Shown: positions 43,079 to 52,623, numbered from the stretch's first letter. The stretch: 64,000 nucleotides of DNA from Phyllobacteriaceae bacterium (GCA_016711085.1 JADJTR010000001.1:186001-250000); one strand, 5' to 3'. Notes: generated from the sequence alone by a model not told the origin. A program made the numbers and translations.

Positions 43079-44746
43079 ATGGGCGTCAACGCCGACATCG
43101 TCATCGACAACGCCACCGTTCTCACCATGGACCCGGCCAATCCGCGCGCCGAAGCGATCGCGATCGCGGGGAACCGCATTGTCGCGGTTGGAACCAGCGC
43201 CGGGATCGCTCGCCTGAAAACGCAGGCTACTCGTGTATTCGACGCTCATGGCGCGACTGTGCTGCCCGGCTTCATTGAAAGCCACATGCATCTGTTTCCC
43301 GGCGCGACGCAGCTCGACAGCCTCAACCTGGCCGGTCTGACCGGTTTCGACGCAATCGCCGCCGCTGTGCGCCGCCGCGCCGCCGAACGGCCGGACGAAA
43401 AGCTGATTCTCGCCGAACAGGCCCAATACGCCATGTTCGGGGAGGGGACGGCGATCGACCGGCACGTTCTCGACCGCATCCTGCCCGACCGGATGCTGGC
43501 CTTCTACGCCGCCGATCACCATACGATCTGGGCCAACACCAAAGCGCTGGAAACGACAGGGCTGCTTGCCGGCGCCAAGGCCCCGGCCGGAAGCGAAATC
43601 GTGCTCGGGCTCGATGGCAAGGCGAATGGCGAGTTGCGCGAGTTCCAGGCCTATGAACCCATCGTCCATTTGACGCCGACCGGCGGGCGGGAAGGAAACG
43701 GGCTGTTTTCCGGCCGCGCCTTGGCGAGGACGCCGACCGCGGCGGAACGCGCCCATGACATCGCGGCGCTGAAACGCGGCCTCGACTATTGCGCCTCGCT
43801 TGGCATCACCTCGTTCCACAACATGGACGGCGATCCCTGGCAACTCGAGCTGCTCGACGAGATCGACAGAACGGAGGGATTGAAAGCGCGCGCCTACATT
43901 CCCTTCCGCATGATGCCCGACATGGACATCGCCGAGTTCTCCCGCGCCGTCGAGGAACGGTCGCGCTATGCCGGCGAGCGGTTGAAGACCGGCTTCGTCA
44001 AGATGTTCATGGACGGCGTGCTCGAATCGACCACCGCTTTCATGCTGGACGATTATGGCGGCCATCCCGGCGTCAAAGGGGAGGCGCTGTTCGGCCAGGA
44101 GCAGTTCGAGGCGATCTGCGTCGAAGCCGACCGCCTCGGCCTGCAGATCGCCGTCCACGCCATCGGCGACGCCGCGGTCCGGCGCACCCTTGATGGCTAC
44201 GCGGCGGCGCGAAAGGCCAACGGCGTGCGCGACAGCCGCCACCGCATCGAACACATCGAAACGCTCGATCCGGCCGATCTGCCGCGCTTCGCCGAACTCG
44301 GCGTCGTCGCCTCGATCCAGCCGACGCACGCGCCGGGCGATTATTTCCCGCCTGGCCTGATCTCCAACCTGATCGGCGAAAAACGCCTTCGCCTTGCCTA
44401 TGCCTGGCAGACCATTCGCGATACCGGCGTGCGCCTGTGTTTCGCCTCCGATTGGCCGGTCGCGCCGCTCGACCCGCTTTATGGGGTGCGCGCCGCGTTG
44501 ACCCGTACGGCCATGTGCGATGGCGCCGCCGCCGAAACCCAGAGCCTTGGCGATACGCTCGCCTCGTTCACGCGCGACGGCGCCTTCGTCGAGTTCGCCG
44601 AGAACGACAAGGGCATGTTGAGGCCCGGGATGCTCGCGGATGTCGTCGTGCTCGACGGCGACATCGAGAATGCCGCGCCGGAAGAGGTCGACCGGCTCAA
44701 AGTCCGCGCCACCATCTGCGACGGGCGCTTCTCCTACGAGGCGTGA
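43079..44746 (+). CDS. Amidohydrolase, YtcJ-like
   Basis: A 555-residue metal-dependent hydrolase of the amidohydrolase superfamily, YtcJ branch. The metal site starts with GFIESHMHLFP, and later motifs are the HNMDGD, HAIGDAA, RHRIEHIE and FASDWPVAPLDP segments. The ATG at 43079 follows GGAGAGG. It stands divergent from the polyamine importer and converges with an amidase, overlapping by 13 bases at the ends. The substrate is not known; the setting suggests an imported amine or amide. Confidence 0.88.
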   Translation: MGVNADIVIDNATVLTMDPANPRAEAIAIAGNRIVAVGTSAGIARLKTQATRVFDAHGATVLPGFIESHMHLFPGATQLDSLNLAGLTGFDAIAAAVRRRAAERPDEKLILAEQAQYAMFGEGTAIDRHVLDRILPDRMLAFYAADHHTIWANTKALETTGLLAGAKAPAGSEIVLGLDGKANGELREFQAYEPIVHLTPTGGREGNGLFSGRALARTPTAAERAHDIAALKRGLDYCASLGITSFHNMDGDPWQLELLDEIDRTEGLKARAYIPFRMMPDMDIAEFSRAVEERSRYAGERLKTGFVKMFMDGVLESTTAFMLDDYGGHPGVKGEALFGQEQFEAICVEADRLGLQIAVHAIGDAAVRRTLDGYAAARKANGVRDSRHRIEHIETLDPADLPRFAELGVVASIQPTHAPGDYFPPGLISNLIGEKRLRLAYAWQTIRDTGVRLCFASDWPVAPLDPLYGVRAALTRTAMCDGAAAETQSLGDTLASFTRDGAFVEFAENDKGMLRPGMLADVVVLDGDIENAAPEEVDRLKVRATICDGRFSYEA

Positions 44747-46182
44747 ATTGGCGGGCGGCGGTCGAACCACGGCCGCGCCCGTTCGATTTCGGCCGACAGG
44801 CTCATCAGCATCTCGTCCGCGCCGAACCGCGCGGCCAGATGGACGCCGATCGGCAGGCCCTCCGTCGACCAGTGCAGCGGCAACGACACGGCCGGCTGGC
44901 CGGTGGCGTTGAACGCGGCGGTGAACGGCGAATAGGCGAACACCATGCCTGGATCCATCCGGTAGCCGATATAATCGTCCATGGCGTGGGCAAAGCGGCC
45001 GATCTTCGCCGGCGGCTCGGCGAGCGTGGCGGTGAGCAGGATGTCGTATCGCTCGAAAAAGCCGGCCATCTCGCGGCCATAGGCGTGGATCTTGCCGACC
45101 GCTTCGAGGTAGTCCGCGCCCGAAATCGTCCGCGCATAGGCCCGCGCGCTCCGGCAAACGCCCTCGACATCGTAATCTCCGACCGGCCGGCCGCGTTTCC
45201 GCTCGTTCTGGTCGATCCACAGCGCCGTGCCGCAGGCGACGATCTTGGTCCAGGCGCGCATCATGCCGGTCGTGTCGGCGGCCGGTCGCGCCTCTTCCAC
45301 TTGGTGGCCCATGGAGTCGAGCAGGCGCGCCGCGTCTTCGACCGCCGCCACGCATTCGGGATCAATGGGATCGCCGACCAGATTGGTGGCGCAGACGGCG
45401 ACGCGCAATGTGCCGGCCGGCCGATGCGTCGCGGCGACAAAGCCCTCTTTCAGCGGCGGCGCCCGATAGGGCGCGCCGAGGTCGGCGCCCTGCGTCGCAT
45501 CGAGCAGCGCAGCGCTGTCGCGCACCGAGCGCGTCAGGAACCCGTCGATGGCCATGCCGGCCCAGCCTTCGCCGGCATAGGGTCCGTCGGGCAGGCGCGC
45601 CCGCGTCGGCTTGAAGCCGAACAGGCCGCAGGAGGAAGCCGGTATGCGCACCGAGCCGCCGCCGTCCGAGCCGTGCGCCGCAGGCACGATGCCCGCCGCC
45701 ACCGCGGCCGCGGCGCCACCCGAGGAACCGCCCGGCACACGCGACAAATCCCACGGATTACGCGTCGGCCCGCCATAGACGGCGGCTTCCGTCGCCGGCC
45801 CCAGGCCGCCTTCCGGCGAGCAGGTGCGCCCGAACGTCACCAGGCCGGCGGCCTTGAGGCGGGCATAGATCGCCGAATCCACGGCGTAGGTCGTGTTCGC
45901 CGTCAGTCGCGAGCCGTTGTTGGACGGGAAATCGATCGCTTCCGCGCCGAGGTCCTTCAGCAGGAAGGGCACGCCCCGCAGCGGTCCCTCCGGCAGGCCT
46001 TCGGCGATCAGGCGGCGGGCGACGCCCTCCTGCAGCATCACCACGGCGTTGAGCTTCGGGTTCACGGCCGCGACGCGGGCGAGCGCCTCGTCCAGCAATT
46101 CGCCGTCGCTGACGTCGCCGCGTTTCACGGCCGCGGCAAGACCGACGGCGTCGGTGGAATCGTAGAGGCTGGCGATGCTCAT
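44734..46182 (-). CDS. Amidase (amidase signature family), second copy
   Basis: A 482-residue amidase with the catalytic block GGSSGGAAAAVAAGIVPAAHG and DGGGSVRIPASSCGLFGFKP (given in parts), plus the upstream Lys in FLLKDLG. It resembles a glutamyl-tRNA amidotransferase A-like hydrolase but has no gatB/gatC nearby, so it is a free-standing amide hydrolase. It converges with the amidohydrolase gene. Neighbourhood to the polyamine importer hints at catabolism of an imported amide; this is inference. Confidence 0.9.
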   Translation of the reverse strand: MSIASLYDSTDAVGLAAAVKRGDVSDGELLDEALARVAAVNPKLNAVVMLQEGVARRLIAEGLPEGPLRGVPFLLKDLGAEAIDFPSNNGSRLTANTTYAVDSAIYARLKAAGLVTFGRTCSPEGGLGPATEAAVYGGPTRNPWDLSRVPGGSSGGAAAAVAAGIVPAAHGSDGGGSVRIPASSCGLFGFKPTRARLPDGPYAGEGWAGMAIDGFLTRSVRDSAALLDATQGADLGAPYRAPPLKEGFVAATHRPAGTLRVAVCATNLVGDPIDPECVAAVEDAARLLDSMGHQVEEARPAADTTGMMRAWTKIVACGTALWIDQNERKRGRPVGDYDVEGVCRSARAYARTISGADYLEAVGKIHAYGREMAGFFERYDILLTATLAEPPAKIGRFAHAMDDYIGYRMDPGMVFAYSPFTAAFNATGQPAVSLPLHWSTEGLPIGVHLAARFGADEMLMSLSAEIERARPWFDRRPPIHAS

Positions 46183-46453
46183 TGCGGGCTCCGGGCTTGT
46201 CGCGCCATGCTGGGTTTCGCGGCCGGCGAAATCAAGCTGAAAGCGTCGGCCATTTCTTTAACCCGACGGGCGATCGCCAAGCGGCGGAATGGCGCCCGGG
46301 GCGGGATTGGTCCTGCGAAAAGATTCGGCAATTCGAGGGAAAGCGGGACTTGGGAAGTCGACGGGTTTCCCGGCGGATCGGGGCGATCGGTGTCCCGCCA
46401 AGACCTTGCCGGCCCATTCGCCGCCCGTGCAACAAACACCAACTTCGCCAGCC

Positions 46454-46801
46454 TCAGCCGACTGACCGACCCTGTGGGCCGTCATAGGCTCTCTCGACCT
46501 TCGCGACCCGCAATTCGTAATGTTCATACCATCTTTCGATGCCGTTCTTTTGGGCCAGCAGGTGTTTCATGTTTGCCTTCCAGGCCAGAATACTGGCTTC
46601 GTCTTTCCAGTAGGAAACGGTAATCCCCAAACGGTCCGCGCCCCTCGTGGTTTCCATTCCCAGATAGCCCGGTTGCCCCGCGGCTAAATTTGACAAAACA
46701 TCCCCCATCGCTGCGTAGCCTTCGGCAGTGTGGCTCAACCTGCTCGTGAAGATGACGGCGTAGTAGGGGGGTGGCGGTGTATCGGAAAAGCCGTTCGACA
46801 T
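46454..46801 (-). CDS. Antibiotic-biosynthesis-monooxygenase-like (ABM) domain protein
   Basis: A 115-residue dimeric alpha-beta barrel protein. YYAVIFTSRLSH, QPGYLGMET, GITVSYWKDEASILAWKAN and GIERWYEHYELRVAKVE follow the ABM-type pattern. Characterised relatives oxidise quinol-like compounds without cofactor or degrade haem, but many are uncharacterised. The ATG at 46799-46801 is preferred. Upstream in-frame codons would add a hydrophobic segment (FWAWVACFPPICSALFY) that could be a membrane anchor if translation starts earlier. It stands alone. Confidence 0.8.
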   Translation of the reverse strand: MSNGFSDTPPPPYYAVIFTSRLSHTAEGYAAMGDVLSNLAAGQPGYLGMETTRGADRLGITVSYWKDEASILAWKANMKHLLAQKNGIERWYEHYELRVAKVERAYDGPQGRSVG

Positions 46802-47152
46802 GAAGAACCTGTTGCCCAAGGGATAGAATAGGGCGGAGCATATCGGCGGAAAGCAGGCAACCCAAGCCCAAAAAGTGCGGCGCATGCCGGACGCAGGTGG
46901 TTGACCGACCTTCACGCGGGGAGACAGGGTTGTCCGGTTGCGAGGATCGTAACGTTGAGGGCTGAAGCCATTACCGAAAATCCGAGGCGATCCGGCATTC
47001 TGCAAACAGCGGCTTCGGCACGGTTTTGTCGAACCCGAACCCGGGCCGCAGGCCGGTCACCCCCTTTATTGTCCCGCTTTCTCGATCGCAGATCAAAAGC
47101 GGGGCAAGCGATCCGCCTAACCATCTGAATTTTATTGCTGTTCTCAGGAAAG
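46802..47152. other. Gap between the ABM gene and tRNA-Phe
   Basis: About 350 bases without a clear gene. The minus-strand frame of the ABM gene stays open to 47005 and could extend that protein. I see no other structure. Confidence 0.4.
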
Positions 47153-47228
47153 TGGTGCCCAGGGGCGGAATCGAACCACCGACACGCGGATTTTCAATCC
47201 GCTGCTCTACCAACTGAGCTACCTGGGC
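47153..47228 (-). tRNA. tRNA-Phe (GAA)
   Basis: A 76-base cloverleaf on the minus strand. Acceptor GCCCAGG pairs with CCTGGGC, followed by A and an encoded CCA (47155-47153). The D arm is AGCTCAGTTGGTAGAGC, the anticodon stem GCGGA/TCCGC holds loop TTGAAAA with anticodon GAA, and the T arm has GTTCGATTC. Confidence 0.97.
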
Positions 47229-47351
47229 AATCCATGCTTCCTGCCCGCGCAAACGGGCGATTGGCGGCGTTGGCGTCCGCCGGAAGCGCGCGGGTTATAG
47301 CATCAAAATCCCGCCTGTCCAGCGCCCGCCGGCGCGGGAAACCGAAGGACT

Positions 47352-47534
47352 TCATTCTTCGGTTTCGTCGTCCGGCGTGATCGGCCGCGGCAACACATAG
47401 GCGCCCGAAAGCCAGCGGTTGAGGTCGAGCGCCTGGCAACGCGGCGAGCAGAAGGGCAAGGCCTCGGGCGTCGCCGGCTTGCCGCACTGCGGACATTTCG
47501 GTTTCGGCATCGATGGGACGATTTGGCCGGTCAT
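47352..47534 (-). CDS. yacG: DNA gyrase inhibitor YacG, zinc-binding
   Basis: A 60-residue protein with four zinc-binding cysteines in C-x2-C (CPQC) and C-x3-C (CSPRC), the YacG pattern, then LDLNRWLSGAYVLP. E. coli YacG binds GyrB and inhibits gyrase. The ATG at 47534 lies 5 bases after the maf stop; a second ATG at 47510 would start directly before KPKCPQC. It ends the infA-maf-yacG run. Confidence 0.92.
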   Translation of the reverse strand: MTGQIVPSMPKPKCPQCGKPATPEALPFCSPRCQALDLNRWLSGAYVLPRPITPDDETEE

Positions 47535-47539
47535 TTTCC

Positions 47540-48172
47540 TCACGCCGCCCGATGACCGTGCAGCCAGGCGAAATGCACCCGGAAACCCTCGCCGGTCAGC
47601 AGCGACACGGTTTCGTAGAGCGGCAGGCCGACGACGGCGCCATACGAGCCGACCAGCCTGACCACAAAGGTCCCGGCAAGCCCCTGGATGGCATAGCCGC
47701 CGGCTTTGTCGCGCCATTCGCCCGAGGCGAGATAGCTCTCCATTTCTTCGCGCGACAGCCGTTTGAAGCGGACGCGCGTCTCGACCAGCCGCTGGCGGTG
47801 TTTGCCGGAAGGCGTCACCATCGAAACGGCCGTATAGACGCGGTGCGCCCGGCCCGACAGCAGCCGAAGGCATTCCTGCGCCTGATCGAGCGTTTCGGCT
47901 TTCGGCATGATGCGCCGTCCGACCGCGACCACGGTGTCGGCAGCGAGGATGAAGGTTTCCTCAACCGGCGCTTCCGCCGCCACGATGGAGCGGGCGCGAT
48001 CGGCCTTCTCGCTCGCCAGCCTTTTGGCCAGCGAGCGCGGATGTTCGGCTTTCTTTGGCGTTTCGTCGATGCCGACGGGCAGCAGCCGGTCCGGCTCGAT
48101 GCCGGCCTGTTGCAGCAATTGCACGCGGCGGGGCGAACCCGAGGCGAGCACCAGCTTCTGGAAAACGCTCAT
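47540..48172 (-). CDS. maf: Maf-like nucleoside triphosphate pyrophosphatase
   Basis: A 210-residue house-cleaning pyrophosphatase that hydrolyses non-canonical or dTTP/UTP-type nucleotides. LASGSPRRVQLL at the N-terminus, ADTVV in the middle and GGYAIQGLAGTFV near the end are the family motifs. It lies between infA and yacG, as usual in Hyphomicrobiales. Confidence 0.94.
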   Translation of the reverse strand: MSVFQKLVLASGSPRRVQLLQQAGIEPDRLLPVGIDETPKKAEHPRSLAKRLASEKADRARSIVAAEAPVEETFILAADTVVAVGRRIMPKAETLDQAQECLRLLSGRAHRVYTAVSMVTPSGKHRQRLVETRVRFKRLSREEMESYLASGEWRDKAGGYAIQGLAGTFVVRLVGSYGAVVGLPLYETVSLLTGEGFRVHFAWLHGHRAA

Positions 48173-48211
48173 GGCCGGGTCCCGATGGCCGATCGCGACG
48201 GCGATCGCGGA

Positions 48212-48430
48212 TTATTTGAAGCGGTAGGTGATGCGGCCCTTGGTCAGATCATAGGGCGTGAGTTCGACCAGCACATCGTCGCCGGTCAGCACGCGGATGC
48301 GGTTCTTGCGCATGCGGCCGGCGGTGTGGGCGATGATTTCGTGCTCGTTCTCGAGCTTGACGCGGAACATCGCGTTGGGAAGCAGTTCGGTCACCACGCC
48401 CGGAAACTCCAGGACTTCTTCTTTCGGCAT
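48212..48430 (-). CDS. infA: Translation initiation factor IF-1
   Basis: A 72-residue S1-type OB-fold protein that binds the A site of the 30S subunit during initiation. The start MPKEEVLEFPG and segments LPNAMFRVKLEN, AHTAGRMRKNRIRVL and LTKGRITYRFK are characteristic. It is followed by maf after 39 bases. Confidence 0.97.
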   Translation of the reverse strand: MPKEEVLEFPGVVTELLPNAMFRVKLENEHEIIAHTAGRMRKNRIRVLTGDDVLVELTPYDLTKGRITYRFK

Positions 48431-48535
48431 TCGTGCCCCTGTTCGGTTGGCGGCCCGGTCGCGGGCCGAATTCGGCGCGGCACCTGTAGCGGATCGGCGC
48501 GCGTTTGTGAACACGCGCATTTGCCGCGATCGCAT

Positions 48536-49012
48536 TCAGCCTTTGAGGAACCGCGACCTGATGCGCGCCTTCAGGTGGTTCAGCACATCGCGGTAGGCGC
48601 CCATGATCTGGTCGCGCGTGCCGCTGGCCGAACTCGGATCGGCGGTCGGCCAGTATTCGACCGTTGTGGCCAGCGCCCGCGTCATGTCGAGAGCCTTGTG
48701 GTGCGCCTCCGGCGCCAGCGTCACGATCAGGTCGAAATAGGCGTCGTCGAGGTCTTCAAAGCCGCGCGGCGGATGCAGCTTGTCGGCCATTCCCTCCTGC
48801 CCCAGCAACGCCGCGACGAACGGATCGGCTTCGCCCGGCCGCACGCCGGCCGACGAAACGAACACCGAGCGCGGCAGCATCGCCCGCGCCGCGGCTTCGG
48901 CCATCGGCGAACGCACCGCGTTCATACGGCACAGGAACAGGATCGACGAGGGCAGGTCCGGGTCGCGACCGGCGAGATCGCCCGCAGCCGGATTCTGCTC
49001 CGGACCGGTCAT
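48536..49012 (-). CDS. Low-molecular-weight protein-tyrosine-phosphatase-like / arsenate-reductase-like protein
   Basis: A 158-residue protein of the low-molecular-weight phosphatase fold. The P-loop is C28-RMNAV-R34-S35 in FLCRMNAVRSPMAEA, with a later Asp in the WPTADPS segment as the likely general acid. It lies between UPF0262 and infA, the conserved order in this group. Whether it acts on phosphotyrosine, phosphoarginine or arsenate cannot be told. Confidence 0.9.
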   Translation of the reverse strand: MTGPEQNPAAGDLAGRDPDLPSSILFLCRMNAVRSPMAEAAARAMLPRSVFVSSAGVRPGEADPFVAALLGQEGMADKLHPPRGFEDLDDAYFDLIVTLAPEAHHKALDMTRALATTVEYWPTADPSSASGTRDQIMGAYRDVLNHLKARIRSRFLKG

Positions 49013-49015
49013 GCC

Positions 49016-49501
49016 TCAACCGCGCCAATGCAGGACGCAGACAAGGGTGAACAGGCGGCGGGCAGTGTCGTTGTCCATCTCGATCTTGCCGGACAGGCGA
49101 TCCATCAGGGTTTGCGAACCTTCATTGTGAAGGCCGCGCCGTCCCATGTCGATCGCCTCGATCTGGCTTGGCGACGAGATGCGGATCGCCTCGTAATAGC
49201 TTTCGCAAATCATGTAGTAATCCTTGACGATGCGCCGGAACGGCGTGAGCGACAGGATATGGGTGATCACCGCGTCGCCGCTTTCGCGCGCAATGGCGAA
49301 GACCAGACGCGATTCGACCAGCGACAGGCGCAATTTGTATGGTCCGTCGCCATCGTCTCCGACCGGCCGGAAGCGGTTTTCCTCGATCAGGTCGAAAATC
49401 GCCACCGCCCGCTCGTGCTCGATGTCGGGCGTCGAGCGGCCGATCGATTCGTCGAGAATAATGTCGACGAGGCGTGTTTGCGGGGTGAAACCGTTGCTCA
49501 T
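49016..49501 (-). CDS. UPF0262 family protein
   Basis: A 161-residue cytoplasmic protein of the alphaproteobacterial UPF0262 family; RLVDIILDE, RAVAIFDLIEENRF, LSLTPFRRIVKDYYMICESYY and the C-terminal DTARRLFTLVCVLHWRG are typical. Function unknown. It lies between hisD and the phosphatase with gaps of 7 and 3 bases, clearly in one operon. Confidence 0.93.
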   Translation of the reverse strand: MSNGFTPQTRLVDIILDESIGRSTPDIEHERAVAIFDLIEENRFRPVGDDGDGPYKLRLSLVESRLVFAIARESGDAVITHILSLTPFRRIVKDYYMICESYYEAIRISSPSQIEAIDMGRRGLHNEGSQTLMDRLSGKIEMDNDTARRLFTLVCVLHWRG

Positions 49502-49508
49502 CGCCGCC

Positions 49509-50801
49509 TCACCGGTTGGTCCGGATGGCGACTGAGCGGCCATGGGCCTCGAGGCCTTCGGCGCGCGCCAGCGCGATTGCCGCCGGCGCCAGGGCGGCGA
49601 GTTGTTCCGGGCCGAGCTTGAGGATCGACGTGCGCTTCATGAAGTCGAGCACGGACAGGCCGGAGGAAAACCGCGCCGAACGCGCCGTCGGCAGCACATG
49701 GTTGGAGCCGCCGACATAGTCGCCGATGACCTCCGGCGTATGACGTCCGATGAAAATGGCGCCGGCGTTGCGCACGCGGCCGGCATAGGCTTCGGCGCCG
49801 TCGAAGGCCAATTCGAGGTGCTCGGCCGCGATGCGGTCGACCAGCGGCAGCGCCGCGTCGAAATCGTCGACGAGAATGATCGCGCCATAGTCGCGCCAGC
49901 TTGCCGCCGCGGTTTCGCCACGCGGCAGCGTCGCCAATTGCCGCTCGACGGCGGCGACGACGGCGTCCGCGAAACCGGAATCGTCGGTAACGAGGATCGA
50001 TTGCGCGGCCGCGTCGTGTTCGGCTTGCGCCAACAGGTCGGCGGCGATCCAGTCGGGATCGTTCGCGCCATCGGCGACGACGAGCACTTCCGACGGTCCG
50101 GCGATCATGTCGATGCCGACCTGACCGAAAACCTGGCGTTTGGCGGCGGCGACAAAGGCGTTGCCAGGGCCGACGATCTTGGACACCGGCGCGATGGTTT
50201 GGGTGCCGTAGGCGAGCGCCGCGACCGCCTGAGCCCCGCCGATGCGATAAATTTCGCCAATGCCGCACAATTGCGCGGCGACGAGGACGAGCGGGTTGAG
50301 CCGGCCTTCCGGCGCGGGCACGACCATGACGATGCGCTCGACGCCGGCGACCAGCGCCGGTATCGCATTCATCAGCACCGAGCTCGGGTAGGAAGCCGTG
50401 CCGCCGGGCACATAGAGACCGACCGCCTCGACCGCGGTCCAGCGCGATCCGAGTTCGACGCCTATGGCGTCGATATAACGGTCGTCCGCAGGCTTTTGGC
50501 GCTTGTGGTGCGACAGGATGCGGTCGCGGGCGAGTTCGAGCGCGGCGACGACATCCTTGTCGGCGATGGCGCGGGCGGCGGCGATTTCCTCTTCGGTCAC
50601 ACGCATCGCAGTGTCGGCGAAATCCATGCGGTCGAAGCGCCGCGAATAGTCGGCCAGCGCCGCGTCGCCGCGCTTGCGCACGTCAGTGACTATGGCGCGC
50701 ACGGCGTCGTCGACATCGGCCGACACTTCGCGTTTGGTGGCGAGGAAGGTCGCAAACCGCGCCGGGAAATCGTATGCCCGCTGATCGAGACGGATCGCCA
50801 T
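49509..50801 (-). CDS. hisD: Histidinol dehydrogenase
   Basis: Oxidises L-histidinol to histidine in two NAD+-dependent steps, the end of histidine synthesis. The 430-residue length is normal. YVPGGTASYPSSVLM, GNAFVAAAKRQVFG, DMIAGPSEVLV and HLELAF are conserved motifs of the zinc enzyme. It lies after DUF2948 and before UPF0262 in the conserved housekeeping block. Confidence 0.96.
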   Translation of the reverse strand: MAIRLDQRAYDFPARFATFLATKREVSADVDDAVRAIVTDVRKRGDAALADYSRRFDRMDFADTAMRVTEEEIAAARAIADKDVVAALELARDRILSHHKRQKPADDRYIDAIGVELGSRWTAVEAVGLYVPGGTASYPSSVLMNAIPALVAGVERIVMVVPAPEGRLNPLVLVAAQLCGIGEIYRIGGAQAVAALAYGTQTIAPVSKIVGPGNAFVAAAKRQVFGQVGIDMIAGPSEVLVVADGANDPDWIAADLLAQAEHDAAAQSILVTDDSGFADAVVAAVERQLATLPRGETAAASWRDYGAIILVDDFDAALPLVDRIAAEHLELAFDGAEAYAGRVRNAGAIFIGRHTPEVIGDYVGGSNHVLPTARSARFSSGLSVLDFMKRTSILKLGPEQLAALAPAAIALARAEGLEAHGRSVAIRTNR

Positions 50802-50808
50802 GGCGGGT

Positions 50809-51243
50809 TCACACCTGATGATGCGGCCGCGAGGCCGCCTGCCAACGCGAACCGAGATCGGTCAGTCTGGCTTCAATGCATTCGACCTCGGCGCGCAGCG
50901 CCGCATTGCCGGCAAAAACGACTTCGATGGCTCCGGATGGCGCATCGCCGGCGATGAACCGCAGGGCGAGCATCGCCAACACCTCGCCGCCCTTGTCGCG
51001 GCGGATGCCGGTGGTCCGAACGGCGTTGACCCGGTCGAATTGCAACACCGAGCGCCGCCTTTCATTGTCGCGGCGCAGGAAGCCATGCGGCGCGTCCCAG
51101 GCGAAACGGTTCATGGCAATAAGCAGGCGCCGTTCCGACGGGCGCCAGTCGATGTCGGCGACGGTCAGCACGGCGTCCTGGACCTGGGCGGAAATGACGC
51201 CCAGATCGTCCAGGTCGAATGCTGCCAGTCTAAGCTCGGTCAT
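50809..51243 (-). CDS. DUF2948 family protein
   Basis: A 144-residue protein with the start TELRLAAFDLDDLGVISAQ, motifs WRPSERRLLIAMNRFAWD and VLQFDRVNAVRTTGI, all typical of the DUF2948 family found between murA and hisD in alphaproteobacteria. Function unknown. It is 7 bases upstream of hisD and probably co-transcribed. Confidence 0.92.
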   Translation of the reverse strand: MTELRLAAFDLDDLGVISAQVQDAVLTVADIDWRPSERRLLIAMNRFAWDAPHGFLRRDNERRRSVLQFDRVNAVRTTGIRRDKGGEVLAMLALRFIAGDAPSGAIEVVFAGNAALRAEVECIEARLTDLGSRWQAASRPHHQV

Positions 51244-51330
51244 GCCGCAAGTCCGCCGGATTGCTCGGAATCGTAGTTAGGTCGGGATCGGTCGTCACGC
51301 AACACAGTCGATGGATCAAGGCGTCGCCGT

Positions 51331-52623
51331 TCACTCGGACAGGCGGTCAATCTGCGCGCCGCAGCGCGACAGTTTTTCCTCCAGCCGTTCGAAACCGCGA
51401 TCGAGATGATAGACGCGGTGGACAACCGTTTCGCCCTCGGCGGCAAGCCCGGCGATGACCAGCGACACCGAGGCGCGCAGATCGGTCGCCATCACCGGCG
51501 CGCCCTTCAGGTGGTCGACGCCGTCGACGATGGCGGTCTGGCCGGAAAGCGAGATTTTGGCGCCGAGGCGGGCAAGTTCCTGCACATGCATGAAGCGGTT
51601 TTCGAAAATGGTCTCGGTGATGTGCGAGCGGCCCTTGGCCATCGTCATCAGGCCCATGAACTGCGCCTGGAGATCGGTCGGGAAGCCCGGATAAGGCTCC
51701 GTGGTCACATCGACCGGCCGGATGCCGGACCCGTTGCGATGCACGCGAATGCCGGAATTGACAGGCGTGACTTCCGCGCCGGTGGCACGGATCGCATCGA
51801 GCGCCGAATCCAGCAGATCGGCGCGCGCGCCCTCCAGCAGCACGTCGCCGCCGGTCATGGCGACCGCCATGGCGTAGGTGCCGGTTTCTATGCGATCGGG
51901 AATGACGGCGAGCCGCGCGCCCGACAGGTGATCGACGCCGTCGATGTGGATTGTTTCGGTGCCCGCGCCCGTGATCCGCGCGCCCATGGCGTTGAGGCAA
52001 TCGGCGAGATTGACGATTTCCGGTTCGCGCGCCGCGTTTTCCAGCACGGTCTCGCCCTTCGCCAGCGCCGCCGCCATCATCAGCACATGCGTCGCGCCTA
52101 CGGAAACCTTGGGGAAGACGTAGCGGTTGCCGACAAGCCGGCCTTTCGGCGCGCGCGCGTCGACATAGCCGCTGTCGATGTCGATTTCGGCCCCGAGCGC
52201 CCTGAGCCCGTCGATGAACAGGTCGACAGGCCTTGTGCCGATGGCGCAGCCGCCCGGCAGCGACACCCGCGCCACGCCCATGCGGGCAAGCAGCGGGCCG
52301 ATGACCCAGAAGGAGGCGCGCATCTTCGACACCAGTTCATACGGCGCCGTGGTCGTGACGATGTTGCGGGCGGTGAAATGGATGGTGCGCGAATAGCCCT
52401 GATCCTGCCGCACGCGGCGGCCGTTGACCGAATAGTCGACGCCGTGATTGCCGAGAATGCGGATCAGTTGCTCGACGTCGGCCAGATGCGGCACGTTTTC
52501 CAACGTCAACGTATCGTCGGTCATCAACGACGCGATCATGAGGGGAAGCGCCGCGTTCTTGGCGCCCGAAATCGGGATGACGCCGTTCAGCGCGTTGCCG
52601 CCGACGATGCGGATGCGATCCAT
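51331..52623 (-). CDS. murA: UDP-N-acetylglucosamine 1-carboxyvinyltransferase
   Basis: Transfers enolpyruvate from PEP to UDP-N-acetylglucosamine, the first committed step of peptidoglycan synthesis. In 430 residues, the N-terminal NALNGVIPISGAKNAALPL, the active-site loop LPGGCAIGTRPVDLF with the PEP-attacking Cys (fosfomycin target), and the late EPYPGFPTDLQAQFM are clear. It heads the conserved block to yacG; 87 bases separate it from DUF2948. Confidence 0.97.
   Translation of the reverse strand: MDRIRIVGGNALNGVIPISGAKNAALPLMIASLMTDDTLTLENVPHLADVEQLIRILGNHGVDYSVNGRRVRQDQGYSRTIHFTARNIVTTTAPYELVSKMRASFWVIGPLLARMGVARVSLPGGCAIGTRPVDLFIDGLRALGAEIDIDSGYVDARAPKGRLVGNRYVFPKVSVGATHVLMMAAALAKGETVLENAAREPEIVNLADCLNAMGARITGAGTETIHIDGVDHLSGARLAVIPDRIETGTYAMAVAMTGGDVLLEGARADLLDSALDAIRATGAEVTPVNSGIRVHRNGSGIRPVDVTTEPYPGFPTDLQAQFMGLMTMAKGRSHITETIFENRFMHVQELARLGAKISLSGQTAIVDGVDHLKGAPVMATDLRASVSLVIAGLAAEGETVVHRVYHLDRGFERLEEKLSRCGAQIDRLSE

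Noticed and set aside
44437..46623. Long plus-strand frame opposite the second amidase
   Set aside because: Arg-rich antisense shadow in high-G+C DNA; the amidase on the other strand has its full catalytic block.
47513..49621. 702-codon plus-strand frame opposite maf, infA and the phosphatase
   Set aside because: Antisense to four well-recognised small genes and without any family character.
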